This document shows positions 49,901-58,720 of a stretch of 64,000 bases of DNA, piece by piece (the stretch's first letter is position 1; each line of letters starts with the position of its first letter). Origin of the DNA: Mytilus galloprovincialis (lineage: Eukaryota; Mollusca; Bivalvia; Mytilida; Mytilidae); NCBI RefSeq assembly GCF_965363235.1, contig NC_134839.1, positions 57,999,560 through 58,063,559 of the forward strand, in the 5' to 3' direction. The notes under the pieces were generated by a model that saw only the letters and a list, made by a program, of their open reading frames with translations, searched no databases and was not told where the DNA came from. The position numbers and the translations under genes are program-made.

Positions 49901-52900
49901 AGACACCTACTATTGTCAAAGCTCTTATCAAATTTTTCACATTAGTAGGACTTCCTTAGTCTATACAGTCCGACCAGGGATCAAATTTCATGTCAGGTTT
50001 ATTTCAGCAAGTCGTGTACCAGTTAGGGATTGCTCAGTATAGATCAACTGCGTACCATCCAGAATCTCAAGGTGCCTTAGAACGTTTTCATCAAACATTG
50101 AAGAACATGATTAGAACTTTTTGTCTTCAATTTGACAGAGACTGGGATGATGGAGTTCACTTTCTACTTTTTGCAGTCCGAGAGGCTGTTCAAGAATCCC
50201 TTGGATTTAGTCCCTTTGAGTTGGTATTTGGCCATACTGTAAGGGGACCGTTAAAATTGATTAAGGAAAAGTGGCTTACTGAACATACTGACTTGAATCT
50301 TTTAGACTATGTATCTAGATTTATAGAATAATTGTATACTGCTTGTCAAATTGCTCAGAAAAACTTAAAAAATGTACAGAACAAGATGAAAATTTGGTAT
50401 GATAAAGATGCCAGGGATAGAGTTTTTGAGCCTGGTGATAAGGTACTTGTATTTTTGCCAGTCCCTGGACATCCTTTACAGGCTAAATATTGTGGTCCTT
50501 ATACAATAGAGAGTAAAATCAATGATTTGAATTATATTGTAAAAACTCCAGGTCGGCGCAAACAAAACAGAGTGTGTCATATTAATATGTTAAAACCATA
50601 TTTTGAGCGTACTAATGAATGTGAGAATAAACCAGTTGCCACTTTAGGCATGGTTAAATTTGAGAATAATCATGACAAACCAGATGTAATTGAACCACCT
50701 TTTAGTTCTAAAACTATGGAAGAGACAGTAAGATTGAAAAATTCAGAAATTTTGTCAAATTTAGACTCAAAACTTGCACATCTGTCTTTTGATCGTAGAG
50801 AAGAAATAAAAACTTTGGTATTATCTTTTAAAAATCTTTTTCCAGATGTGCCAAACAAAACCACTGCTGTTTGTCATGATGTTGATGTAGGAGATGCTTC
50901 TCCAATTAAGCAACATCCTTACCGGCTCAATCCACTCAAACTTGAAGTTATGAGAAAAGAAATTAAATATATGCTTGACAATGATATTATTGAGCCGAGT
51001 AACAGTGAATGGAGCTCTCCTTGTCTCCTTGTGCCAAAACCAGATAAAACCTATCGTTTCGTGACTGATTTCAGAAAAGTAAATTCAGTCTCAAAATCTG
51101 ATTCCTATCCGATTCCAAGGATAGACGATTGTATTGACAACATTGGTCAAGCAAAATTTGTGAGTAAATTTGATTTGTTGAAAGGTTATTGGCAAGTTCC
51201 ATTGACACAGAGAGCTCGTGAAATATCAGCTTTTGTTACACCAGATGGCTTATTTCAATATACTGTAATGCCATTTGGCATGAAAAGTGCTCCAGCTACA
51301 TTTCAAAGAATGATCAATAATGTTATAAAAGATTTAGACTGTTGTTATGCTTATATTGATGATCTTATTGTATGTAGTGATAGCTGGGAACAGCATTTAA
51401 CACATTTGTATGATACTTTTGATAGATTGTCACATTCAAATTTGACTGTTAATATTGGTAAAAGTGAATTTTGTCAGGCCACTGTTGATTATTTAGGGCA
51501 TACAGTTGGCCAAGGTCAAGTAAAACCTATTATGGCTAAAGTGGAAGCTATTTCTAAATTTCCACCTCCTACAAATAGAAAACAACTTATGAGATATTTA
51601 GGCATGATAGGATTTTACAGGAAATTCTGTTCAAATTTTGCTACTGTTGTTCAACCATTGACTCATCTTTTACGAAAAGATTCTAAATTTATCTGGAGTG
51701 AAAATTGTCAAAAAGCTTTTGAAAATAGCAAATCACTTTTAATTAATAGTCCAATTCTGATTACTCCAGACTTTGAAAAACAATTTAAACTTGCCGTTGA
51801 TGCAAGCGATGTAGGAATAGGAGCTGTTTTATATCAAGAGACAGATGATAATGTTGAAAAACCTATATCATATTTTTCTAAGAAATTAGATAAACATCAG
51901 AAAAATTATTCAACTATTGAAAAAGAGTGTTTTGCAATGTTGTCAGCACTTCAACATTTTGATGTATATTTGAATCCCACTGTATATCCTATTCTTGTTT
52001 ATACTGATCATAATCCTCTCACCTTCATGCATAAAATGAGAAACAAAAATCAGAGGTTGACTAGGTGGAGTTTATTGTTACAGGAATATGATGTAATTGT
52101 AAAACATATTAAGGGTAATGATAATGTAATAGCTGATGCTTTATCTAGAGCTTATTAAAACACTTTGTATATACTATGTATTTTTGTTCATGATAAGTTT
52201 TTGTTACACTAAAACTTCTTTTAAGGGGAGAGGTGTTATGATATTGTAATTATTGTATTTATTTATGTTGGCCTGATTTGTGTTGTGTGGCCTGATAGTT
52301 GTTTACAGAATAACCTTAGAACTGTGCAGTTTAGAAATCACTGGAACAATTACAGAATGATTGGAACTTTCCAGAATGATCCTAATAAAAGATGTGTTAT
52401 ATAAACTTCTACATTTTACTAGAAACTTCTATTGTAACTTTCTAGGATGTTCCATTAGAATCTTCCATTATAGACTGTTCTAGAATCTTCCATGACAACT
52501 ATATATATACAGACACTAAAGTTAAAGACTCACTCTTACACTTGGACTTAGACATCGATAGACATTAATATTCATAGCATTTGGATTGACACTTTTATTC
52601 TACAAACAACATCATACTGGATTGTGACCGTAGTAGTGAACGTAATATTCAGATTGGATTCCGAAAGATATCCGGATACAGATAAAGATAAAAGATTGGA
52701 CTCATATTTTGACAGTTAAGTTAACAGTAATATTTGTGTAATACTTCTTGTAAACTTTTGTATAATAAATATTGTTAAATTTTACTATTGATTTGTGTCT
52801 TTTGTTGGCTACAATTTAAAGGCGATTTCTGGCCGTAACATTCAATATCATAAAATAGGCATTCTGATGTTCAGTAGTTGTCGTTTGTTGATGTGGTTTA

Positions 52901-53835
52901 TAAGTGTTTCTCGTTTCTCGTTTTTTTTTAATATAGATTCGACCGTTGGTTTTCTCGTTTGAATGGTTTTACATTAGTAATTTTTGGGGACCTTTTGTAG
53001 CTTGCTGTTCGGTGTGAGCCAAGGTGTTGCAGAATGTAATTTGACCTATAATTGTTTAATTTTATAAATTGTGACTTGGATAGAGAGTTGTCTCATTGGC
53101 ACTCATACCACATCTTACTATACCTATTCACACTCTGAAATAAACTTATTATATATCATCAAAAACCCATTACTATAGAGCTAAAATATTCAAACTTGCC
53201 TTGCATTTATAAATGCAAATGTTAATCAATCGCTTTTATTTTCTTTATTATAAATTGCTCGTTTGTAAACATAAGGTATTTATGGATTTGATTTAATAAA
53301 TCAAATTACTGTCGATTGTCAAGTTATTTTGCATTGAAAGGAAAATTACTTGCAAATATATTACCATTGATTACCAAAAAAAGAATATTTATTACTCCAA
53401 ACATTTTGATTTTAACAATATATAGACTGGACGTTATATTTAACATACTTTTTTATAATTAACTAGTTCTGCATATGTATGTTAAGAATACACACTTAAT
53501 ATATTAATATTGACAAGTAGTGTGTACTGTAATGTTTTGTTATAAAAAATACACAGGTAAATTAACACGTGGCTAAGGTAGTCATAACATCTTACCTGGT
53601 ATCTACCTGTCATCAATTGTGACCTTGAAGGTGAACAAATCGGCTGGACATAGTAATTCTCTAGTTTGACTCCACCTGCAGCCAGTCTATCTAGAACTGG
53701 TGTTTTAATTTCTGATCCATGATATCCAATGTCATTATATCCATAATCATCGGCAATTATAAACAAAATATGTGGTTGTCGTTTTGTCCTGACTATAGTT
53801 GTAAAGCACAATATAGCAAAAGCTATTCGTATCAT
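28988..53835 (-). CDS. Arylsulfatase B-like sulfatase ARSB-a (539 aa, eight exons)
   Basis: Exons (5' to 3') are 53835-53596, 46207-46021, 37181-37006, 36388-36277, 35381-35286, 32180-31937, 30069-29918 and 29400-28988. All have GT-AG junctions and phases add up to one frame. The signal peptide covers about residues 1-16. Catalytic residues expected from human ARSB are present: Asp29-Asp30, the formylglycine motif C67-SPSR, K121 and H123 (GKWH), H213, D271-N272 and K289. The core ends at YWGPW, like human ARSB (533 aa). The family hydrolyses 4-sulfate esters of N-acetylgalactosamine in dermatan and chondroitin sulfate, usually in lysosomes. Oddly, about 50 further residues follow, with a hydrophobic segment (about 511-526) and a Lys-rich end (RYKKKHPNK), suggesting membrane anchoring. 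Introns 1 and 2 are swollen by large mobile elements. Confidence 0.92.
31095..31275 (-). repeat. Short interspersed repeat S1, tandem fragments
   Basis: Two inverse S1 pieces in a row (AAGGCCGTACGGTGACCTTT and TTGAAGGTTTAACGGTGACC), each followed by TTGTTAACTT. They are separated by GTAAATAGGATGTCAATAGG. They lie in intron 6 of ARSB-a. Confidence 0.5.
31316..31640 (+). repeat. Short interspersed repeat S1
   Basis: Starts AAAATAGAAGGTGTGATATG and continues with GATCACCGTACGGCCTTAAA, CTAAAGGCCTTATTTATC and TGAATTACAGACTCCTGACT, the same order as at 14826-15100. It lies in intron 6 of ARSB-a. Confidence 0.7.
32181..35285. other. Intron 5 of ARSB-a
   Basis: A 3.1 kb intron. The part 32390-32760 reads like a dispersed repeat (ACCACAAGTTGGACTTTCTC, TTTCCATGGTAACGGGTCCC) and carries an 88-codon minus frame I do not recognise. 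The segments near 33170-33230 and 34890-35060 show weak inverse similarity (TTTTCATTGGTCAATTC and CATTTCATTGGCCGAAAG inverted). An S3 copy is at 35140-35250. Otherwise I see nothing in it. Confidence 0.6.
35140..35250 (-). repeat. Short interspersed repeat S3, fragment
   Basis: CACTGACAACGCCATGG, AAACAGTAGTACACAACACA and GACACGAACCCCACC match S3. It ends about 35 bases downstream of exon 5 of ARSB-a. Confidence 0.65.
35655..35828. repeat. 58-bp direct repeat, three units
   Basis: Three almost identical 58-base units (CTTTTTTATAACTTCAATTG, then AAAACACAAAAAGATGTTTC, then CCTCATCGG) lie in intron 4 of ARSB-a. Two overlapping 77-codon plus-strand frames are products of this repeat. Confidence 0.9.
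37571..38270 (+). repeat. Left outer simple-repeat tract of the foldback element
   Basis: About 700 bases built almost wholly of 11-bp CCTATTCGTTA and 7-bp CCCTATT units. All three frames are open for long stretches, which explains two apparent proteins of 144 and 193 residues rich in Pro, Tyr and Ser; these are not genes. Confidence 0.95.
38521..38815 (+). repeat. S1 repeat within the left foldback arm
   Basis: AAAAAAGATGTGGTATGATT through CAATGTACGGCCCTCAACAA to TTAATTTCAGGCTCTTG. Its mirror image at 44225-44525 shows S1 was already in the arm sequence when the arms were copied from each other. Confidence 0.8.
38880..40530 (+). repeat. Left arm tandem array, nine monomers of 165-189 bp
   Basis: The marker GCGCTCGG (or close variants) falls at 39031, 39198, 39370, 39548, 39726, 39904, 40093, 40260 and 40425. 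Each monomer contains TTAATACCCTGTTACCTATT, CGTTTGTTGTACGTTGCACC, TCTCTGGTGGTAACAATGTG and AAATGACCCTATTAGCGC. Spacings of 167, 178 and 189 differ by 11 bases, the length of the GTTACCTATTC subunit. Confidence 0.95.
40537..41632 (+). mobile_element. Nested 1.1 kb element in the foldback centre
   Basis: It starts with a hairpin (GTCGAGCCTGCAACTTTAAT, then TGCAGAAAGCTCGAC) and a GCGGCGGCGGCGGCTACGGC tract. It continues with about six diverged units of roughly 120 bases, each with TGACCTTGACCTCATTTTCA and TGGTTCAGTGG, and ends CAGCGTGTGCACTCTTG. It interrupts a copy of the arm's unique segment, whose text stops at CCTTTTTAATTTTT and resumes at TTTATATTCTTATC. No protein is encoded; superfamily unknown. 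Confidence 0.7.
41865..42290 (+). pseudogene. Retroelement reverse-transcriptase C-terminal fragment plus 3' end (S3 type)
   Basis: A frame encoding [20 protein letters not shown], then [19 protein letters not shown] and [16 protein letters not shown] resembles the conserved region that follows the RT domain in non-LTR or Penelope-like retroelements (recognised from memory, not searched). The preceding FPIVNF text is in another frame, so the piece is broken. It runs into S3-type sequence (GGAACAGGATCTGCTTACCC, TTCCGGAGCACCTGAGA) and is cut off by the right foldback arm at about 42290. Confidence 0.6.
42292..44165 (-). repeat. Right arm tandem array, eleven monomers of 167-178 bp
   Basis: The inverse marker AGCGCTGG lies at 42351, 42523, 42690, 42862, 43040, 43217, 43384, 43562, 43729, 43907 and 44079. 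Steps are 167, 172 or 177-178. Three monomers carry a variant block (CGTATACTTACCCCGCGC) also present once in the left array. Repeated 61-codon frames here are repeat by-products. Confidence 0.95.
44225..44525 (-). repeat. S1 repeat within the right foldback arm
   Basis: Mirror of the left-arm S1 copy at 38521-38815: GCCTGAAATTAAGTAGTTAT through CCGTACATTGACCTATAGTT to GGCAATCATACTACATC. Confidence 0.8.
44760..44980 (-). repeat. Right outer simple-repeat tract of the foldback element
   Basis: The inverse of the 37571-38270 tract (AATAGGTAACGAATAGGGAA units). It is only about 220 bases long against about 700 on the left, so the tract has expanded or contracted since the arms matched. Confidence 0.9.
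46783..47389 (+). repeat. Left LTR
   Basis: 607 bases, starting TGTTATGATATTG and ending GGCCGTAACA. It is preceded by TTCA and followed after five bases by the primer-binding site. Confidence 0.93.
47395..47412 (+). other. Primer-binding site, tRNA-Pro type
   Basis: GGGGGCTCGTCCGGGA matches 16 consecutive bases of the proline-tRNA primer site familiar from murine leukaemia virus. Use of this tRNA is inference from the match. Confidence 0.75.
47480..49048 (+). CDS. gag-protease region of the LTR element
   Basis: A 522-codon frame. The first 140 residues include a long charged coiled coil ([17 protein letters not shown]-type repeats). A capsid-like middle follows, then one CCHC zinc knuckle ([14 protein letters not shown]) and near the end an aspartic protease motif (DTGASQSLL). 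It overlaps the start of pol by a few bases in a different frame, as is common in this group. It is part of the mobile element, not a host gene. Confidence 0.9.
   Translation: MAFDAGNFLKTPDLEGFDNLKKEELVLLAKHLKLDFKVSMRKQIIKNLVIDKLVDAEILGEEALELKVENVDAIKLKQLALEHELKLKELEMTERLEMEKIKEKEDEFKLKQAELEMRERLEMEKLKIEMVKEESNTKVQSKSEYFDAAKNIRLVPKFCEKTVDKYFPQFEKIANNLKWPMPYWTTMLQSVLEGKAAEIYSALLSEKSSDYDTVKQKVLKAYELVPEAYRQKFRSYKKFDSQTYVEFAREKEDLFDKWLTSKKTDNNFDNLRQLMLLEEFKQCVHLDLKTHLDDKTVGTIHDAAVISDNYTLSHKRSFKGQNVNTSSGNYKNQSTERTDSKPVAQNKSQSSYNMSSPKFDTFEKKSLICAYCKKNGHLMADCFRLQKKNEPDNKPKSSACTTPYITSTLECPASQAFKSSFCDYMEEYKPFMSDGFVSIVDDTTLQPIKILRDTGASQSLLLEGVLPLSEKTSVGASVLLQGVELGCIDVLLHRIYLKSDLITGPVIVGVRPNLPVEGVTLC
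49042..52158 (+). pseudogene. pol region of the LTR element: integrase, then reverse transcriptase and RNase H
   Basis: In order: an integrase zinc-binding motif (GHLGIRKTC ... CKSCHICQ), an integrase core ([25 protein letters not shown]), a GPY/F-type C-terminal module (YCGPYTIES ... [11 protein letters not shown]), a gypsy-type RT ([31 protein letters not shown]) and RNase H ([30 protein letters not shown]). The region carries about two breaks and is treated as a recent fossil. Confidence 0.88.
52234..52840 (+). repeat. Right LTR
   Basis: 607 bases, the same ends as the left LTR, about three differences. It is preceded by the polypurine tract and followed by TTCA. Confidence 0.93.
52868..53125 (-). 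repeat. Short interspersed repeat S1
   Basis: Inverse S1 order: CAGTAGTTGTCGTTTGTTGA, TTGACCTATAATTGTTTAAT, GAGAGTTGTCTCATTGGCAC and TCATACCACATCTTACTA. It begins just beyond the LTR element, which appears to have landed near or inside an S1 copy. Confidence 0.65.
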
Positions 53836-54880
53836 AATTTAACTTTTTCATTTCGTTGACACGGCATTATTTCTCTGTATTTATAAAAATAGTATCTGAC
53901 GATGTGCACATATGTCAACGCGTAATGTTTAGTTATGGTTCAATAACCCACACATATAATTGTAAATGTTTGACTTATAATTATGATCAATTATACCAAG
54001 TACGTGTTGTGTTATGTACACTTATTGGAAGGTGTGTAGAAACAGGGTGCTACATTCATTTATCCTGATCTATCCTGATTTCGGTTGATATCACCAGTTG
54101 GTCGATAGTGTATCCAATGTTTCCTTTTGCCTATGTTGACCCGAACAAAATTTTACAAAATGTCGCTTTGACAACTAGGCTTTCCGTGAGCACTTTTATC
54201 GTAGCAAAACGGTACAGCCTAGAACTTTTGTTTTAAATTGTAAAATAAAAAAAAAACTCTGAAGAAAATTCTAAATGGAAAGTGCATAAACATTTCCTCT
54301 GTCTGTTATATTACACCATTTGTTTCAATTGCCCAAGAACGAAATTGTCCTCGCCAGGAAAGTAAAATATTGCGGTCAAGACATTTGTTTTTTGAGAAAA
54401 AAAATGGTGCATGTTTTAAAGGATGTCATGCCCATTTATTTATGTTAATTTTTAACTTTTTAAATGTATGGGTGCATGATGAAGATCGTAGATCTTTTGG
54501 TGTTCTTATTTATAATATGTTACTACATTCCTCAATTTCTAGCATTAATGGCTCTTCCGTCTTATGTTCAAATAGAGTGGCATTCATGTCATGTCAAAGC
54601 GCTACATTAACTTATTATGATTCCACAATGTGTGGTCGACAAAACAAACATTCATTCTGTGGGTGTTGATCAGGGGTACTAGCCGCCAATTTACTTTCGG
54701 ATATTGAGTCCGACGTATAACAATCGATATTCGGATAAGATATTATGTTGTATGATAACATATTTAGCATTTATTCTTCATTTTACGTGTAGAAAAAAAG
54801 ACTATACCAAAGGGACTTTATTTGCATTCGATCTGACAGCAGCATTAACATAAGTCGTATCACAGTAAATGTATATGTTT
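53836..54880. other. Spacer between ARSB-b and ARSB-a
   Basis: About 1 kb between the ARSB-b stop and the ARSB-a start; on the minus strand it should hold the ARSB-a promoter and 5'UTR. I could not identify a TATA box with confidence. An AATAAA on the minus strand (54822-54817) serves ARSB-b. A 99-codon plus-strand frame (54370-54669) has no recognisable feature. Confidence 0.55.
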
Positions 54881-55849
54881 TCATAACCACGGCCCCCAAT
54901 AGTCGCCATGTTTACTTGGGTTGCTCCTGGGATCCGAGGCTGGAAATCGACAGGGTACCGCAGTATTATTAAAGGTTTGCAGTATATCTAACAATTTTTT
55001 AACCATTTCTGGATATTTCATGGATAAGTCCAAGGATTCGGTAGGATCGTTGGTGATATTGAATAACCAAACTGTTTTGTTTGTATTTTCATGTGGATGT
55101 ATTGCAGTACGTCCAGATTTTGGGTCAGCCTCCCAGATTCCTCTTCCTACATACAAAAATTAAAACAACATTTAAAATTTACATCGATTTTTAAAAGAAC
55201 TGTAAGTACTTATATCAGTATCTATTAAATTCCAGCACCAATAAAATTATCATTTTTAACATAGTACATTAGTTGTCTGCACATATGTTCATAGGGCAAG
55301 AATTTAATCAAGGGTTGCGATGGACTAAAACAGGTTTCTATGGTTTTTACCAGATTTTTTTGTTCATTTGTTTATTTTCATTTCTTTCTCAATTTTTGTT
55401 ATATTCAATTGAGTTGGGTTGTATTTTCACAATATTACAACAATTGTATAATCAATCTTCAAACTGGATCTGGTTGTTGCAATCATGGTTGGTTTGAAGT
55501 AGTTACTTGTTCAAATATTAGCATATTCCCTTTTGAATGTTTGTTTTTGACAAAATTAATGTATTGTATGTTAAGTATTTAATATGTATTTAAATACCGA
55601 ATGCTACTCTACATAATTATTTCAATTAGTTTTATTTTACTTCATCAGACATTATGCAATGCAGCTGAAAACCGTTTGTGTTTGATTATGAATGAAATTA
55701 TTAATGGCAATATCAAACAAAATTGAATATTATCAAAATTATAATAATGCAACTGAAGGAAATTATGTTATCTTCCATAAAAAAAAAAATGCAATGCATA
55801 GATACAATATACCAGTATCCAGTTCTCCCATACTACAATAAAACAGATA

Positions 55850-55975
55850 TACAACTTTATAGAAATTAGTAGTTCGTTGAACATTCCAATTCGTGGTTAA
55901 CCTGTTCCCACGAAACCCACGACACCCACGAAAATTGGTATCCAACGAATAATAATGAGTCTACAGTAATGATAA
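55850..55975. repeat. Inverted TTTTCGTGGA repeat, copy 2 (partial)
   Basis: CCCACGAAACCCACGACACC, CACGAAAATTGGTATCCAAC and GAATAATAATGAGTCTACAG match the right half of copies at 13190-13378 and 57560-57768. Confidence 0.6.
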
Positions 55976-56073
55976 TGATTAAGAAACTTTAAATGTTATC
56001 CAATATTTTCTAAGTTCAACCCCAAGTTTATGGTATGGTGTGTTCCTCAATCATCTTTTGATGTAAGTAAATA

Positions 56074-56235
56074 AACTCATCATAGATACAATGTACCAGG
56101 ATTAAAATTTTATTACGCCAGACGCGCGTTTCGTCTACAAAAGACTCATCAGTGACGCTCGAATCAAAAAATGTTAAAAAGGCCAAAAAGGTACGAAGTT
56201 GAAGAGCATTGAGGACAAAAAATTCCTAAAAGTTT
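56074..56235 (+). repeat. Short interspersed repeat S4
   Basis: AAACTCATCATAGATACAAT, TACGCCAGACGCGCGTTTCG, AAAAGACTCATCAGTGACGC and GTACGAAGTTGAAGAGCATT in order. Close copies are at 62483-62635 and 27910-28010, inverse at 21775-21930. Confidence 0.75.
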
Positions 56236-56412
56236 TGCCAAATACAGCTAAGGTAACTGTTTTGTTATTGTTTTTTTTTATTTTTATTTGGCCATGGAGT
56301 TGACTAATTTTAAATTCTTAAACAAATTCGAACTAGTATATCAAGGAGTTTTCATCTCTTAATGTATTAAGAAGTCAAATTATAACATTATATACGGAGT
56401 TTAGTATGACTA

Positions 56413-56730
56413 TAAAAAAGAAGATGTGGTGTGATTGTCAATGAGACAACCGTCCACAAGCGACCAAAATGACACAAAAATTAACAACTATAGGTCACCG
56501 TATGGCCTTCAACAATGAGCAAAGCCCATATGTAACACATAAACAAACGACGTCCATTATCACTGAGCTAGTATACATAATTGTTTAGAGGCCAGCTGAA
56601 GGACTCCTCCAGGTGCGGGAGTTTATCGCTGCGTTGAATACCCATTGGTGGCCTTAGGCTGTTGTCTTTTCTATGGGCGGGTTGTTGTCTCTTTGACGCA
56701 TTCCCCATTCCATTCTCAATTTTATTATAA
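56413..56730 (+). repeat. S1 copy followed by S2 copy
   Basis: S1 (AAAAAGAAGATGTGGTGTGA through GGTCACCGTATGGCCTTCAA) is cut short near 56565. S2 follows (GACTCCTCCAGGTGCGGGAG through TTCCCCATTCCATTCTCAAT). Both lie in the region where exons 3-7 of ARSB-b would be expected. Confidence 0.7.
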
Positions 56731-57559
56731 AGTTCCGTTTGTCAATATTATCATAGATTACAAATGAATATATTGATTATAAGAGTGTTAGTATACGCCC
56801 TAACAGAAAAGAAAGACAGGAAGATACATATTTGAGTTGGATAATATGAAATAGATATGATAAATAAAGTTTACTAGTAATTTGAATGAGATGAGACTTC
56901 AAAAGGAACGATGATTGGCCGCCAAAAATAAATACATCTTTTTAAGATTTTGATACGGTCGAAATGTATATATTATATCATTGTTTTTAATTGTGTTTAT
57001 TGTTTTAAATATTTCATATATATGTTTTAAACACTTTTTCTTGTTTAACAATTTGTTTTAATGATTGATTACAGATGTATAAATGTCGTTTTTATAGCAT
57101 TAAACTAGTATGTTTTAAATGAATCCATTTTATAGAAATTGCCTGTTTATATTAAGTAAGTGCCCTAAAATTGTTGTCCATCGCGCTTAATGTGCCCTCT
57201 GAGCTAACAATTACCCTGCCCTTTTTAAAAGCTGCAGGAAACACTGATAACCTTATGATCCCGATTGAGCTATTCATATCAACAATGACAATATTATATT
57301 ACAGAGGTATGTGTCCTGAACAGAAGGTCTCTCTTTAATTAGACCATAAAGGCTGATACCAAGGATTTATTACGTCTTTGATAAATCTAATAACCTTGCA
57401 TGGTGATTTGTATTCGTGAGCAGGAAGACTTTTGTCACATTCCTATCCCCAAGGGTTTCCTCAACGGTGTTAAAGATTGATACAGTTTTAAGCCGTCAGA
57501 TTGTATTGAAAAGTCGAGTATTACTATTTGAAATCCGATAAATAAAAACACATAGTTCA

Positions 57560-57768
57560 TTTTTTGTCGTTGGTATCAGTTTTCGTGGATTGCTGAAAAC
57601 TTTCATATTCGTGGATATTTGATTTCGTGGTATTGCATATCGCTGTATACAAAGCCTATTGAAAAGATGTTATTCGAAGAACATTTGAATTTGTGGTTCA
57701 CCTGTATCCACGAAATCCACGAAAATTGGTATCCAACGAAAAATAATGAATCTACAGTAATACTAATA
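57560..57768. repeat. Inverted TTTTCGTGGA repeat, copy 3
   Basis: Starts CAGTTTTCGTGGATTGCTG and ends CCACGAAATCCACGAAAATT followed by GGTATCCAACGAA. The ends are inverted over about 12 bases. It stops about 20 bases from the exon 2 donor of ARSB-b. Confidence 0.7.
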
Positions 57769-58254
57769 ATATATTGCGCAAACCATAAAATGTATCAAAG
57801 CCTCTGTTGGTAGGGAAATATTCTTCTTTGTGAAATCCAAGATGCCGTTTGTCAGCTGCATGAGTTGCATAACCTGCCGACTTCATCTTATCAGCTATAG
57901 TTGGAATTTCAAGTGGTAGGCCATTTGCTTGTCTAGGACGGATAACACCGTGTTGCAGTCCTGTATGAATCTAAAACGTGAAGTTGTTATAATAAATGTT
58001 GGTGCATTAACTGTATTGCTCCTTGAATAACTGTTCGGTAATTTGCCATTGGCAAAGCACTTTGGCAAAACCTTCAACAATCTTTCTGTTGTTCCTTTGT
58101 TTCCTTCACTTTTAGCTTGTAGCCCGGATTTGTTTTCTCTCAAGCGATTTATGACATTTGAACAGCGGTCTACTACTGTTGCTTTTATTAAAGCATGGAG
58201 TAAGCGAGTTCAGGAAAATAATGTAAACATTGACAGTTAAACAAGTGTTAATAT

Positions 58255-58720
58255 AGGCAACAGTAGTATACTGCTGTAACAGTGGTGTTTATAAGTCATA
58301 GATCGAATAAGCAAAAACAAATTCTGGACACAAACCGAGGGAAACACGTCTACTATAAGTAAAAAACAACGGAGCAACAGAAACGATGAACTGCTACAAA
58401 AACGGAAAACGAACTATTTGAAAAAATGACATATTCCTGACTTGGTACAGGACATTTTAACAAAAAAAACATGGTGGATTGAACCTAGCTTTTTGAACCC
58501 CCCGCTGATATAGCAATGTTAATAAATACCACTAAAATGACAACATTACATGATAGAAATACAGTATAAATAAACGCATGAACACTCATGACAGAGAAAA
58601 ACATAGGTAGATAAAATAAAAGTATATTACAACATGTAAACCACAGAACAAGAGTGTACATCTCATGCATTTACGACAGTACATCAGTTCAAAACAATAG
58701 AACATGCGAATGTATCAACG
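58255..58720 (+). repeat. Short interspersed repeat S5, long copy
   Basis: GGCAACAGTAGTATACTGCT, CCGAGGGAAACACGTC, CATATTCCTGACTTGGTACA and ATGGTGGATTGAACC in order, then an AT-rich tail. Parts recur at 16220-16270 and 26700-26860. It lies in intron 1 of ARSB-b. Confidence 0.6.

Larger units (their letters stand above)
46783..52840 (+). mobile_element. Ty3/gypsy-type LTR retrotransposon, integrase-first order, nearly whole
   Basis: Two 607-bp LTRs (TGTTATG...CCGTAACA) flank a tRNA-Pro-type primer site just after the left LTR, a gag-protease frame, a pol region and a polypurine tract (AAGGGGAGAGG) before the right LTR. A 4-base TTCA duplication flanks the insertion. In pol the integrase comes before reverse transcriptase and RNase H, an order known in Gmr1-like elements of the Ty3/gypsy group. 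The LTRs differ at about three positions, so insertion is recent. It looks almost whole, with about two breaks in pol. It lies antisense in intron 1 of ARSB-a. Confidence 0.93.

Noticed and set aside
54370-54669. 99-codon plus-strand frame between ARSB-a and ARSB-b
   Set aside because: No domain, signal peptide or splice context; likely chance.
58043-58240. 65-codon plus-strand frame (ends AFIKAWSKRVQENN) in ARSB-b intron 1
   Set aside because: The composition looks protein-like but there is no known domain, no partner exon and no clear start context. It may be an old transposon scrap.
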